NCBI GenBank assembly: GCA_963210315.1
Contig: OY723277.1
Span: forward strand, 1,302,001 to 1,366,000
DNA: 64,000 nt
Direction of reading: 5' to 3'
Source of the DNA: Rhynchopus euleeides
Lineage: Eukaryota; Euglenozoa; Diplonemea; Diplonemida; Diplonemidae
Below the pieces are notes generated by a model. It was given only the letters and a program-made list of their open reading frames with translations. It had not been told where the DNA came from and ran no database searches. Below, one piece after another: positions 53,244-63,044 of this stretch. How positions within the stretch are numbered: position 1 is the stretch's first letter; every line of letters starts with the position of its first letter. A program made the position numbers and the translations under genes.

Positions 53244-54400
53244 TAGGGGGGGCTAAAACCGTAAAGATACCCCAATTTTCAACATCACCCCAGAGAGGCC
53301 CCCATGGGCACCAAAAGCTCGGAAACACCCCATATCACCCCGGAAACTCGGTATCTGACCGGAATAGGCCCGAATTCGGCTCAGAAAGCATGTTTTTTGC
53401 GACTCTAATTTTGTGGCTCAGATGTGGTACCAGTGCCGAGCCAGTTTGCAGCATGCAAATCGACTTCAATCGAATCCTTCATCGATCTAGACCTGATTGA
53501 GGCCGTGGAGCGATTTAACATCGCCATCGGAGCACCCGGGGGCGACAAGCAGCACCACGGGGGCAGGGGCAAAAGTGATTTGCACACAAGATCGCGGTAT
53601 GCCACCCCGCATTAGAGCACGCGGAGAAGGAAGTGGTGGCAGCCTGGCGCGAAAGGGTGGGAAGGCCATGGCTGCACAGGTTCAGTGAGATGCGGGAGCG
53701 ATGACATCTTCTTTCACGACCCTGAGGCCTCAGCTGCCCTGGATACTGTGTACCTGACCACCGATAGGGTGGAGTGCTGTCATGGGGTCACATCCTGGTG
53801 ATCATCGCGACAGATTGACGCCAGCCCCTATCGCATTGGGCAGCTCACGGTATTCAGGCAGAACCTCCGCACACAACTGCAGCTCGGGATGGACCTCCTC
53901 TCTACCGACAACGAGATCCATTAGGCGCGGCAGCGGGCAACCCTCCTTTCGCATGCGGAGGCGTATGATGAGGCATACGCTGTACGAAAGAAGGCGGAGC
54001 TTCAGGGGAAGTACTCTTTCCGTACGTATTCTTGATCTCAAATAAAAGGTGAACGGGGCGAAGAGGATCAAGCCTGGCCCGAAGTGGCTCAAGCGCGACG
54101 ACATTGATGCACTGGGAACACATGACTTCAAGCCCCCAGTGCCCGCAGAAAAGAGTTCCCGGCGGCGGTTGTTCGAGGGTCATTTAGGGGGCCGACATCG
54201 GTACCACATCTGAGCCACCTGAAAAAATCAGGAAAAATCACGTTTCTGGGCCTCTCTGGACCACATAGGTCACCTAAACCCCCCAGAAACACGTTTCCAG
54301 GCCGGTCTGGGTCGGTTTCTAACCTTGGTTTCACACTTCGGGGTGCTCCCTGAAAAAGTGGGGTATCTTAACGTTTTTTGGGTTGAATTAGCCCCCCCTA
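53244..54400. mobile_element. A-type element A5
   Basis: Termini TAGGGGGGGCTAA and its inverse. The arms share AAGATACCCCA, CCAGAGAGGCCC and GTGGCTCAGATGTGGTACC in inverse order, but are more diverged than in A2 or A4. Eleven G residues precede the left end. The centre (53430-54170) has no credible frame. It abuts B5. Confidence 0.7.
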
Positions 54401-56499
54401 GGCATACTTGTCCCCCCACGGTGGGGGACCGTGATTCCCCCCATATTTTGCCCCCCAAATCGCCCTCGAGGAAAATGAGTGAACGGGCAGCATGCCGTTC
54501 CTCTATTTTCCCTCGTGAGAGGTGTCCCACCCTGCCACGCAAGGGGAAAAATGAAGAAACGGGCAGCATGCCGTTCTACATTTTCCCTTGCAAGGCAGGG
54601 AGGGCGCCCCCCAGGCCAGACAGCAGCCACCCCTGCAGGGGCAACAACTGACGGGCATGGGGGAACGAGGTGGGTCTGGACCCGACACCGCCACCACACG
54701 CGCAGTGCACCTTTCGGATACACTGTCGTGAGTGGGGTGTGGGCAGTTCCCCTATCCTGTGAGCTCCTTTCGGACGAAGAGGTGCAGCGGTTATCTGCAA
54801 CCTTCGTCCTGGACTTGCCTCGGGGGGAACGCCACGGTTTACCGCGGGTCCCGACGAGGGCACTCAGGCAGGATCTTCACGCCACCCCGCACCGAGGTCC
54901 CTTCTCACGCGGCGTGTCTCCCAGGTTCATGGCGGCGTCATCAGGTCAGGCTTTGTAGTCTCTACACCATCAGTAGTAAGGGAAATCCTAAAACCATACA
55001 TGAAATCCACCTTTTGGGCCGCTGGTGTACGAGGCTTGTTCCTCCAATTGAATCATGTTTGCTGTGTCAGGCAATATCAATACAGCCGCTGAAAGAAGTC
55101 GAGGTGTTGTGGATCTGCTGCTCACAGGAAGGATTCAGGGTGGATCACAAGACTGACCACCCTCTTTCCTTTGTCAAGTACCCTGTAAAGCATCAGAACA
55201 CCAAGTATCTTTCAACACTACATGTTCAAAGAGAGGAATCAGTGGAATCGGAAGGGGTCACCTACCACACGGACACAGTTCCCGCGACTAATAAATGCCG
55301 AGAGTTCCGGTGTCCGACCACCTGGTATTACTTGGCTCCATCCACCCAGTCATTACGAGGGGGCGTCCCTTGAAGCCAGTTCCGCAGAACTCAGACCCCC
55401 CTTAAAACCAATGTCCTGTGTAGACAACTACTTAGCCTGCCTGATGACGACACCAATTCGCTGGGAGAGAGGCCGCGGTCCAGGACCCCAATGGGGATGA
55501 CGTGGCATTGTTTGACCGGATCGGTTGTGTAAGTGTGTAGCCCCCTCCGCCCTCTGTCCCTCCCCCCAGGGTGGTGTGTGGAGGCGAGAAGCGCAAACAG
55601 CAGCAATGCAGGCATAGCAAAAAGTGGATCCCTGCAGGTAGACCCTCGGGGTACATCCCTATCATCGGGTCACCTGAAATTCCCCAATTTGAAAATCTGC
55701 AACAATCAAGGCAACACGCGATGGGATGGGGCACATGACCTTGCACAGGGGTGGGGGGGCAGAAGGCAGGGGGTGGGGCTGCGGTTGGGGTAGGTATAGC
55801 GTTTGAATACTTGGGGGCCCTCGCTACCAGCCCAGTCACAGCTCGTCAGTCAGTGAGGGGAAGTGGGCCGTGGCTCACTTTTTCTCACTCAGTCACACCT
55901 GGTAGCGAAGGCCCCCCTTGAGTTTGTTTGAATTTCACACAACAGACGACCCGAACCTCATTTGGCCAATTTTCTCCCCACAACCCCGATTTGGAGGCAA
56001 ACCTCATTTGCTTGATTTTTGGGGTCGCATGAGGGAACTCGGGGCGGAAACTCGAGATTTTCACACGACTATCTTCGTGGACAGTTCCAGACCACCAGGA
56101 CCCGATTTTCGTCCCAGAAAATTATGGGTCAGTATTTTGGGCGAGATTTGGCCAAGGCCAAAAAACCAGCCATTTTCCGGGACCGGTTTTAACGCGTTTT
56201 AGGGCCCAGAATAGGCTCAAAACTCAAAAATTCCTTCGAAATCGGCCTCAAACGTCCAAAATAGACCCCCCCCGGAAAAAAAATTCGAAAAGGGTCCCCC
56301 TATACACCCTGGATTTTGGACCAAAATCCCCCCATAAAACCCCCAAAAACCCCCCATATTTTTTATGGGGGGAATCTGGGGGGTTTTCGGGGGCCCCCAT
56401 ATTTTCCCCACATTTTTTTTGGGGGGTTTGGCGCAGAAAACCCCCCATATTTTCCCCCATATTCGGGTCCCCCCACCGTGGGGGGACAAGTATGCCTAG
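54398..56499. mobile_element. B-type element B5 (CCCCATATTTT motif), longest simple B unit
   Basis: Ends CTAGGCATACTTGTCCCCCC and its inverse, with subterminal CCCCCATATTTT repeats on the right side (56330-56470) and one on the left. Internal features: two copies of the palindrome ACGGGCAGCATGCCGTT (54483 and 54567), and an inverted pair GGCCCTCGCTACC / GGTAGCGAAGGCC (55817 and 55902). A 213-codon plus-strand frame (54732-55373) lacks an ATG and motifs. Nine G residues follow the right end. Confidence 0.75.
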
Positions 56500-56817
56500 G
56501 GGGGGGGTGTATTGGAATCCGAATACCCTCAAATAAACCCCAGATTTATAACATCGGACTTTACACCCAGCTTGTACCACAGTGTAGACACCCCACTAGT
56601 TTTGAATCATTCATGATGATGCATGGCTAGATGTGTGAGATGAGCTGTCCCCATGTGCTGTATGTAAGGGCAGCTGTGCTGCCCTGCCCCACCGGACCCC
56701 ATCCGACCCGATCTTTCACCACCCACAATCGATGCGCAATGCAACTTGTTGGGTGAGGGTCTTGCTTCGCAGAGAGGGCATGATCTGCCACCACCCACCC
56801 CCCCGCCCACCTACCAC

Positions 56818-57332
56818 CCACAGCCGATGCGCACCCGCGATGCGCAATGCAACGGGGTGGCACATGCTTTGACGCACGGTGATTCACACCACCGGCGCCA
56901 AGCCAGGCAGAGAACCCAAGGGGAAGTGCAGCGATACCCCAACCCACCCCGTAGCGTCGCGTCGCGTCTGTCAGCAGCGTCGTCAGTCGTCGTGAGGTCC
57001 CACCCGCCAACCCAACCCACCCACAGCCGATGCGCACCCACGATGCGCAATGCAACGGGGTGACGCATGCTTTGACGCACGGTGATTCACACCACCGGCG
57101 CCAAGCCAGGCAGAGAACAGGGAGTCTGATTGCCACATCCCCACAGAGGAGGCAAAGCCTCAACCCGCCCCGTCCCCACCCCCCAGCGTCGTCAGCCGTC
57201 GTGAGGTCCCACCCGCCCTTCCAACCCTACCCACCCACAGCCGATGCGCACCCACGATGCGCAATGCAACGGGGTGACACATGCTTTGATGCACGGTGAT
57301 TCACACCACCGGCGCCAAGCCAGGCAGAGAAC
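56818..57332 (+). repeat. Three direct repeats of about 95 bp
   Basis: CACAGCCGATGCGCACCC, CGATGCGCAATGCAACGGGG, GCTTTGACGCACGGTGATTC and ACCACCGGCGCCAAGCCAGG occur in the same order at about 56818, 57024 and 57236. Spacers of roughly 110 bp differ, though two share CCCACCCGCC and GTCGTGAGGTCC. No gene is seen between 56508 and 57702. The array lies just downstream of the cathepsin stop. Confidence 0.8.
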
Positions 57333-57702
57333 CCAAGGGTGTGTGTGGCGGCGTGGTGCGATGCGGTGCGGTGCGAGAGGGAGTGGCACGCAAGAGGGCA
57401 ACAGCCTTGGGCTGTGCGTGGGGTGGGGGTTGAGGTGGGGTGGGGTGGGGAGGGGGGACGGGGGAGGGGTAGGGGTGGGAGAGTCCTTTGTCGTCTCATC
57501 AAATCGTTGGGCTCACTGCTGCTGCATTATGGGACAAGGGGCACAAGTGCCCACAGCACAGGCCGCACATTATTGGGACACACCACACGCAAGGTAGGCA
57601 CACAACAGTTGCCTCACAACAGATGGCCGGGCGGCTGACAAAGTGTCAACCGACGCAGCAAGGGCAAGACAGGGTTTGGTTGTTGGGTGGCGTCTGCCGG
57701 GC

Positions 57703-60700
57703 TCAGACCACAGACGTCGAGGGGGACTCGTTCAGCCCGCACTCGTTGCTGCCGTAGGACACACGGATGTAGCCAGACTCACCCCAGCTCGACCCCCACG
57801 AGTTCTTCACGATCCAGTAGTTGTCGCCGTAGCCCACAATCAGCACACCGTGGTCCAGCTGGCACCTGCCCGAGCAGCAGTTCGTCATCACACCGCCCGA
57901 GTACGTCTGCCACTTGTTGGCGTCCACAGCGATCGACAGAGGGCCCCCCGTCGACACGAACGCCTTCATCTGGGCCTCAGTGTGGGTGATGTCCTTGTAG
58001 CTCTTGATCGTGGCACCCACAGTCTTGCTCGACACGTCCTCGCACGTGTGGCGGATCCCGAGCGACGACTTGTACGGGTACGAGGCCTCCGTCACGATCT
58101 GCCCACCGTGGTTCTTGATGAGCCACTTGAAGGCGTTGTCCATCAGACCGCCGCCGCAGCCCGAGTCCACCTTGTCGCACGACACCAGCTCCTGCTCCGA
58201 CACCGACGTCAGGGTCTTCCCGGAAAGCTGCCACTGGCCCTCAATCCCGCCAGTGGTGCTGAATGCCCAACAGGTTGTAGAGTCGTATTTATGACCACAT
58301 CAAAAGTGGTGTAGCCAACGGTGGGCGGCCGTCCCAGATAAAGACTGGAGAAAATGAACGACCTCCTCACCCAGAAAGATGCGAGGGGGAGAGGACAAAC
58401 AAAAACAAAAGGGCACCGCTCCACACACTGAGCCAACGCACACAGGCCTGGTGAAGCCCCAAGGGCACTTCCCCCAGGTCGTCCCTCCCCAGCTTACCCA
58501 ACCACGTTTCATCACAATACAGGCATTCCACACTGCGGCCGGAATAGAGGCCGAAGGATTGCGTCCAGAATCACTTGTAAGGCATGTACACCAGAGAACC
58601 CGCTCGGGTGCAGGCCCCGTCTGCATCACGCTGCCCAAAACAGGGAGAGGGAGGGGATGATAACAACAAAAACCAATCTGAGATGGGCTCCTTCTCCGAC
58701 ATCTCGCCCGCAACAAGTCTCCTGCAAAGGAGACGCGCCTTCGACACCGTCTGTGCGTCCGCCCCTACGCCATGCACGCAGGTCGCACGCCGCGGCCAAC
58801 TGCCGCCCCTCCGTTCACGACCTCCCAACGAGGGAGGTACGCCACGCACCGACACCCCGTACGCCCCTACGCCCGACGCGTAAGTCGCACGTCGCGACCA
58901 CCTGCCGCCCGATACCTCCGTCAAGAGCCTCCCGACAAGGGAGACACGCCACGCACCGTCACCCCGTACGCCCCTACGCCTGGCGCGCAGGTCGCACGTC
59001 GCGGCCAACTGCCGCCCGACCTGCATCCTGCCCCCCGACCAGGGGAGCCACCTGTACGTACGCCCCTACGCCCAACGCGCAGGTCGTACGTCGCGGCCAA
59101 CTGCCGCCCCTCCGTTCAGAACCTCCCAACGAGGGAGGTACGCCACGCACCGTCACCCCGTACGCCCCTACGCCCAACACGTAAGTCGCACGTCGCGGCC
59201 AACTGCCGCCCGATACCTCCGTCCACAGCCTCCCGACAGGGGAGGCACGCCACGCCCCGACACCCCGTACGCCCCTACGCCCATCGCGTAGGTCGCACGT
59301 CGCGGCCAACTGCCGCCAACCCCTACTTACTTCCTTCGTCGCTCACCTTTAGCCGGAAACCACAAGGTTATCCGTTGCCCGGGGAACACCGCGTGGAGGC
59401 GGTGAGTCACTTGTCCCCCTGCTGAATGCCCAACAGGATCCGCATTGGCCCTGGTTCTTCACGTGCGTCACTGTGAAAAATGTTTTTGGAGAGGATGATG
59501 GTGATTGAAGCATGAGATGGCCATGCAGCAGGCCTGTGCCTAAATATGGCCAAAAATCGTTAAAAACGAGAGTTTACACCCAACTTTTTTCCCACTTTTT
59601 CCCCTTCGGCGCTGGTCCCTTTTTTTAGCCCAGAACATGGTATTTCAGCGCGAAAACACATTCTTTTACTGCATTTGCACACAACCAATTCACAGCTGGG
59701 CTGGGGGTCTCTTTTTTTTGCGTTTTGTTTTACAGGATCTCGCCTGATGTGGGAGCCTCCCGCGAGGGTGCTGGAACCGATATGCCACAGCCCCGTACGT
59801 GCAAGGACTTGGCTCCAAGACCAGGCACAAGCCACAGGGGGGTCTGGGGGGCGGAGCCCCCCAGCCGCCGGAGGCCACGGTAGCGAACGTCCGTTGGCCT
59901 GGCTCCATAGTCGCATACGCTCAAGTACAACACAATTGACAGATAGCACATGTCGCATGGGGGGGCGATAAATTGTCGCGCAAAGACACGCCACAGGGGG
60001 GTCTGGGGGGCGGAGCCCCCCAGCCGCCGGAGGTCACGGTAGTGAACATCTGTTGGTTTGAGCTCGAGAGCAAGCCTCTGGGCGATGCCATCCCGTGGGA
60101 GGTCGCCCGCTGCCCTCTCTCTCTCTTCCCTGAGCTGGAAAAGCCTCTCTCTGGTCTCGTCTTCGTCGTCACTTCCGAGTTCTTGCACAGCCTCCGATTA
60201 TTCACGGAGGCTGTACAATAACTCGGAAGTGCCCAAACAGCCACCCGCGGCCACGAGCACCGTGGTCGCGAGCAGCTGCAGGACGGCACTCAGCACAGCA
60301 CCCGCGTCAGCGGGGGTGCGGAGCGTGCCCAAAAAAGGCCAGGCATATCCCCCCCCCAAAAAAAATTCCTAAAAACCCTCAAAAAAACCCCCACCAAAAA
60401 TATGGGAAGAAAAAAGTGGGAACTTTTTTTCCTTGAGGCCGACCCTTACATCTACATCCGACTTAGGCACAGGCCTGGCATGCAGACCATGAAAAAAAAA
60501 ACATTCAGAGGCAAGTTGCCTTCTCTGCAGTGGGGTGATTTGATTGTTGACACATAAGAATGGCACCTGCTTGTCATTGCTGAAACCAACCACAGAGCAA
60601 ACGGCCCACACACAAACCACACATCACAAAAACACCACCACAACATACCGGCACCCTTGGACCTCCAGTCCACAGACGCCTGCACGGCCTGCTCCTCCTC

Positions 60701-61027
60701 AGCCGTGAACATCGGGGGCGGGCTCGCCTTCTGCGGGACCTGCAGGCTGTGGTACGCCTTGAACTCCTCCGCAGACAGGTCGGAGAAGACGTTCATCCCG
60801 AAGGTGGCACCCTTCGTCTGCTCCTTCTCGAAGCGCGCAGCCTTCAGCATGTTGCCGGTGAAGATCCCGTAGCGGCGCTCCTCCTCAGCCAGGCTCGCGT
60901 AGCGCTTGCCGTGGTCGTTCTTGAAGCTGCGCCACAGCAGCTTCGAGTTCGCACGCACGTACTCCTCGCTGTACCCGTGCGCCTGTGCCGCCATCATGGC
61001 GCACACCAGAAGGGCTGCGGTACGCAT
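57703..61027 (-). CDS. Cathepsin L-like cysteine protease, three exons
   Basis: Papain-family (C1A) protease of 327 aa. Exon 1 is 61027-60649, exon 2 begins at 59470, and exon 3 ends with the stop at 57703. The signal peptide is residues 1-18 (MRTAALLVCAMMAAQAHG). The propeptide shows the ERFNIN-like helix and GMNVFSDLSAEEF. The mature enzyme starts near SVDWRSKGAVTHVKNQGQCG. The catalytic triad is Cys139 in CGSCWAFS, His279 in LDHGVLIVGYG and Asn295 in WIVKNSWGSSWGE; Gln133 supplies the oxyanion hole and GCGGG the family signature. It ends shortly after the NSWG region, as in cathepsin L. Intron 1 is GT-AG. The exon 2/3 junction lies inside an 18-nt direct repeat and has no GT-AG form. The ATG follows a CCATCCACGCAG acceptor. 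Expected site: lysosome or secreted. Confidence 0.88.
58257..59437 (-). other. Non-GT-AG intervening sequence of the cathepsin gene, with 18-nt direct repeats
   Basis: Sense-strand CCTGTTGGGCATTCAGCA is present at both edges (59437-59420 and 58274-58257). Removing 1,163 nt leaves one copy and reads CGSCWAFSTTGGIEGQ, exactly what the family requires around the catalytic Cys. No cut position within the repeat gives GT...AG. The insert contains the tandem array at 58786-59310 and no coding frame of note. Confidence 0.8.
58786..59310 (+). repeat. Tandem array, about 100-bp unit, inside cathepsin intron 2
   Basis: About five copies of GTCGCACGTCGCGGCCAACT followed by GCCGCCC, a variable CTCCCGACAAGGGAG-type stem and CACCCCGTACGCCCCTACGC. 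Copies begin near 58786, 58884, 58990, 59082, 59185 and 59290. Units alternate between two subtypes (CCCTCCGTTCA and CCGATACCTCCGTC), suggesting a two-unit higher-order repeat. Confidence 0.8.
59837..60055 (+). repeat. Two copies of the GC-hairpin dispersed repeat
   Basis: Copies at 59837-59892 and 59995-60055, each preceded by GCCACAGGGGGGTCTGGGGG and followed by CACGGTAG(C/T)GAAC. They lie 157 bp apart in the same orientation, inside cathepsin intron 1. Sequence between them is unique. Confidence 0.75.
60169..60230. repeat. Long hairpin
   Basis: ACTTCCGAGTTCTTGCACAG and CCTCCG face CGGAGGCTGTACAATAACTC and GGAAGT around an ATTATTCA loop; one or two mismatches in roughly 27 bp. It lies in intron 1 of the cathepsin gene. 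Confidence 0.7.
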
Positions 61028-62027
61028 TGTGGTATCTCTTTTTATTCCTGCGTGGATGGTGTGTGGCTGTCTGAAGCGTATACGATATCACCCCCCCAAC
61101 CAGACACTGCAACCAAACACATTGCTGTACACACTCAACAAGCAGTGCTCTTTGCGAAGGAGGGCTGGGGTCCTCACACGTTCATGCTCCGAGACTAGAG
61201 ACCGTCACCTCATGCCTGAACAAGCAATCATGCGGCACAACGAGCTGTGCCACGACTTGGTCGGCTAGACGAGCGACACTGCCTCGTGGCGAGTGGGCAG
61301 CTACCCACTCGCCCCGGGTACTGAGTGTTTGGCATTCAACACCCCTCAGGCTAGAGACAGAAGTGGGCTATGACACGAAAGGCTTGCACCCTCAGGATCT
61401 GGACAGGATTGGGCGAAGAACCTTTATCTGCTGGCACCCCAAACACACACACGGCGATCTCGACAGAACGACCACTATCTGCACACACGGCACCACCTCG
61501 CAAGACACTGGGGACTCTGACTTTTTGGCTCATTTCGCACAAAAACAATCGGCGCCCGCTGGGTCAAAGGGGGGCAGCAAAACCGTGTCAACAAAATCAT
61601 TGTTTCATTGTTTCGGTGAAACTTGGTCTTCTTCTGTTGAAACCTCCTCCAGGGAGGGACCCGCAAGATGCAGCAGGCACAGAAGGGGCACACGATCGGG
61701 CTGCACACCTGGCCGTAAAAACGTACACGCCCGGGGCCTTCGCTCTCTGTGTCAACACTGTGTCAGTTATGCACACCTGAGCGAAGGGCACTGCACTTCA
61801 TTGCGAAGTGCACCTGCGACTGCCTCTGTTTCCTGTTGCGTTGATACCCACACCCCTGCCGGAGGCATTGGTGCGCGTGAGAGAGAAGAAGCACAAGGTC
61901 ACAAAGCACGTGACACCTTTCCGCCCACATTGAAGTGAGCTGAAAACATAGAATAACCAACGGCAGACGCCAATTTGAACGCAAGACCGCATCATGGCTG
62001 CACTCCTCACCCCCCCCCCCACTTGCT
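61028..62027. other. Spacer between cathepsin and phosphatase genes
   Basis: The minus-strand acceptor for the cathepsin mRNA (CACCATCCACGCAG) is at about 61050. A small inverted pair surrounds GAGTGGGCAGCTACCCACTC at 61291-61310. Open frames at 61363-61938 (plus) have no motif content. No other gene is supported. Confidence 0.4.
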
Positions 62028-63044
62028 TCAAAATTGGGAAACCTTGGGGTGGCAGTCCCGGGCAAATGTCAGGACAGCCCCCTGGTTCTTCCGCTCGGAG
62101 TAATCCCGGGCGGAGAACACAGTCGCAACCCTGCCGTCTGCACGCAGCGCATAACCCTCATCCAGCGGCTGCAGGTCGGGGCCCTCATGCGACCGCACCA
62201 ACAGAGAGAAGCTGTGCGCGTCAAGCCACTGCACAGCCGCCTCGTCCGAGAAGTAACATCCTGACCCACGCAGCGCGTTGGGGGTCACCGAGACACCAGC
62301 AGGGACTCCGTCGTCGCCTCTTTCAGAGGGCTGTGGGTCGGACCACAGCACGTCGGACATGATGCCCACCTCAGGTACGCAGTCGTGGTCCATCCTGTGC
62401 TGCGGCGTGATGGCGCGCAGCGAATCCATCGGCGCAAGCGTGTCAGGGTCGTAGGCCTCACGGAACAGCCCCCCGTGCATCACCACCACCTTCGCGTTGA
62501 TGACGCCGCACAAGGGGAGCGCTGCAAAGAGGCCGACAAACAGGTTGTACATCTCATTGCCGTACTTCCGCCGGGCCTCGTCAGCAAACCCATACATCGT
62601 CGTGATCTGGCGATCCTCATGGTTTCCTCGGAGCATGTGCAGCGTGGCAGGGTCGCAGATCATATGGGCGCAGAGGAGGAGCACCACTTCACACCCCTGC
62701 GGGCCTCGGTCGACGTAATCGCCGTTGAAGAGGTATGCTCTGTCACGCGTGGGGAGGCCAAACTTTTTGAAGATGTCTATCACGTCAGCGACCTGCCCGT
62801 GTGTGTCACCCACAACGGTGACAGTTGACTTGCCCTTCACCTCGACGTCGATGACGGTGGGGAGCTGGGAGAGAAGCGCCGTGGCGGCACGCAGGATCTT
62901 CTCGGCAACCCCTGCGTCCAGCACCTTCTTCTCGGCGAAAAGAGAGGCGAGCTCTTGCACCCCATGCCGCGTGAGGGGCCACAGGTCTGCGCCTGGGCCA
63001 GGCGCACCCCCCGCGCCTTTCTTCGCAGGAGTCTTCTTCCCCAT
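62028..63044 (-). CDS. PPP-family Ser/Thr protein phosphatase
   Basis: A 338-aa metallophosphatase, close to a bare catalytic domain. Signature motifs in order: GDTHGQ (79-84), GDYVDRG (108-114), GNHED (140-144), HGG (190-192), LWSDP, then RSHEG, and FSARDYSERKNQGA near the end. All metal ligands expected of the family are present. The spacing and the VGIMSDVLWSDP...GSGCYFS segment look more like PP5/PPEF than PP1 or PP2A. The N-terminus is short, Lys/Gly/Ala-rich and has no TPR or IQ motif. No intron. GSGCYFSDE replaces the usual RGVGYxFG and may alter substrate choice. Location is probably cytosolic or nuclear. Confidence 0.88.
   Translation of the reverse strand: MGKKTPAKKGAGGAPGPGADLWPLTRHGVQELASLFAEKKVLDAGVAEKILRAATALLSQLPTVIDVEVKGKSTVTVVGDTHGQVADVIDIFKKFGLPTRDRAYLFNGDYVDRGPQGCEVVLLLCAHMICDPATLHMLRGNHEDRQITTMYGFADEARRKYGNEMYNLFVGLFAALPLCGVINAKVVVMHGGLFREAYDPDTLAPMDSLRAITPQHRMDHDCVPEVGIMSDVLWSDPQPSERGDDGVPAGVSVTPNALRGSGCYFSDEAAVQWLDAHSFSLLVRSHEGPDLQPLDEGYALRADGRVATVFSARDYSERKNQGAVLTFARDCHPKVSQF

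Larger units (their letters stand above)
59471..60648 (-). other. Conventional intron 1 of the cathepsin gene
   Basis: Starts GTATGTTGTGG and ends TTTTTCACAG. It splits a Val codon (GCC-G / TG-ACG), restoring WRSKGAVTHVKNQ. It holds two copies of the GC-hairpin repeat and a long hairpin at 60169-60230. Confidence 0.85.

Noticed and set aside
54732-55373. 213-codon plus-strand frame inside element B5
   Set aside because: No ATG at its start and no recognisable motif. It is noted within B5 but not called as a gene.
57703-61027. CRISPR-like reading of the regular repeats near the cathepsin gene
   Set aside because: Unit lengths of 95-100 bp, tandem or broadly spaced, in a eukaryotic intron and 3' region; there are no spacer-length unique inserts of CRISPR type.
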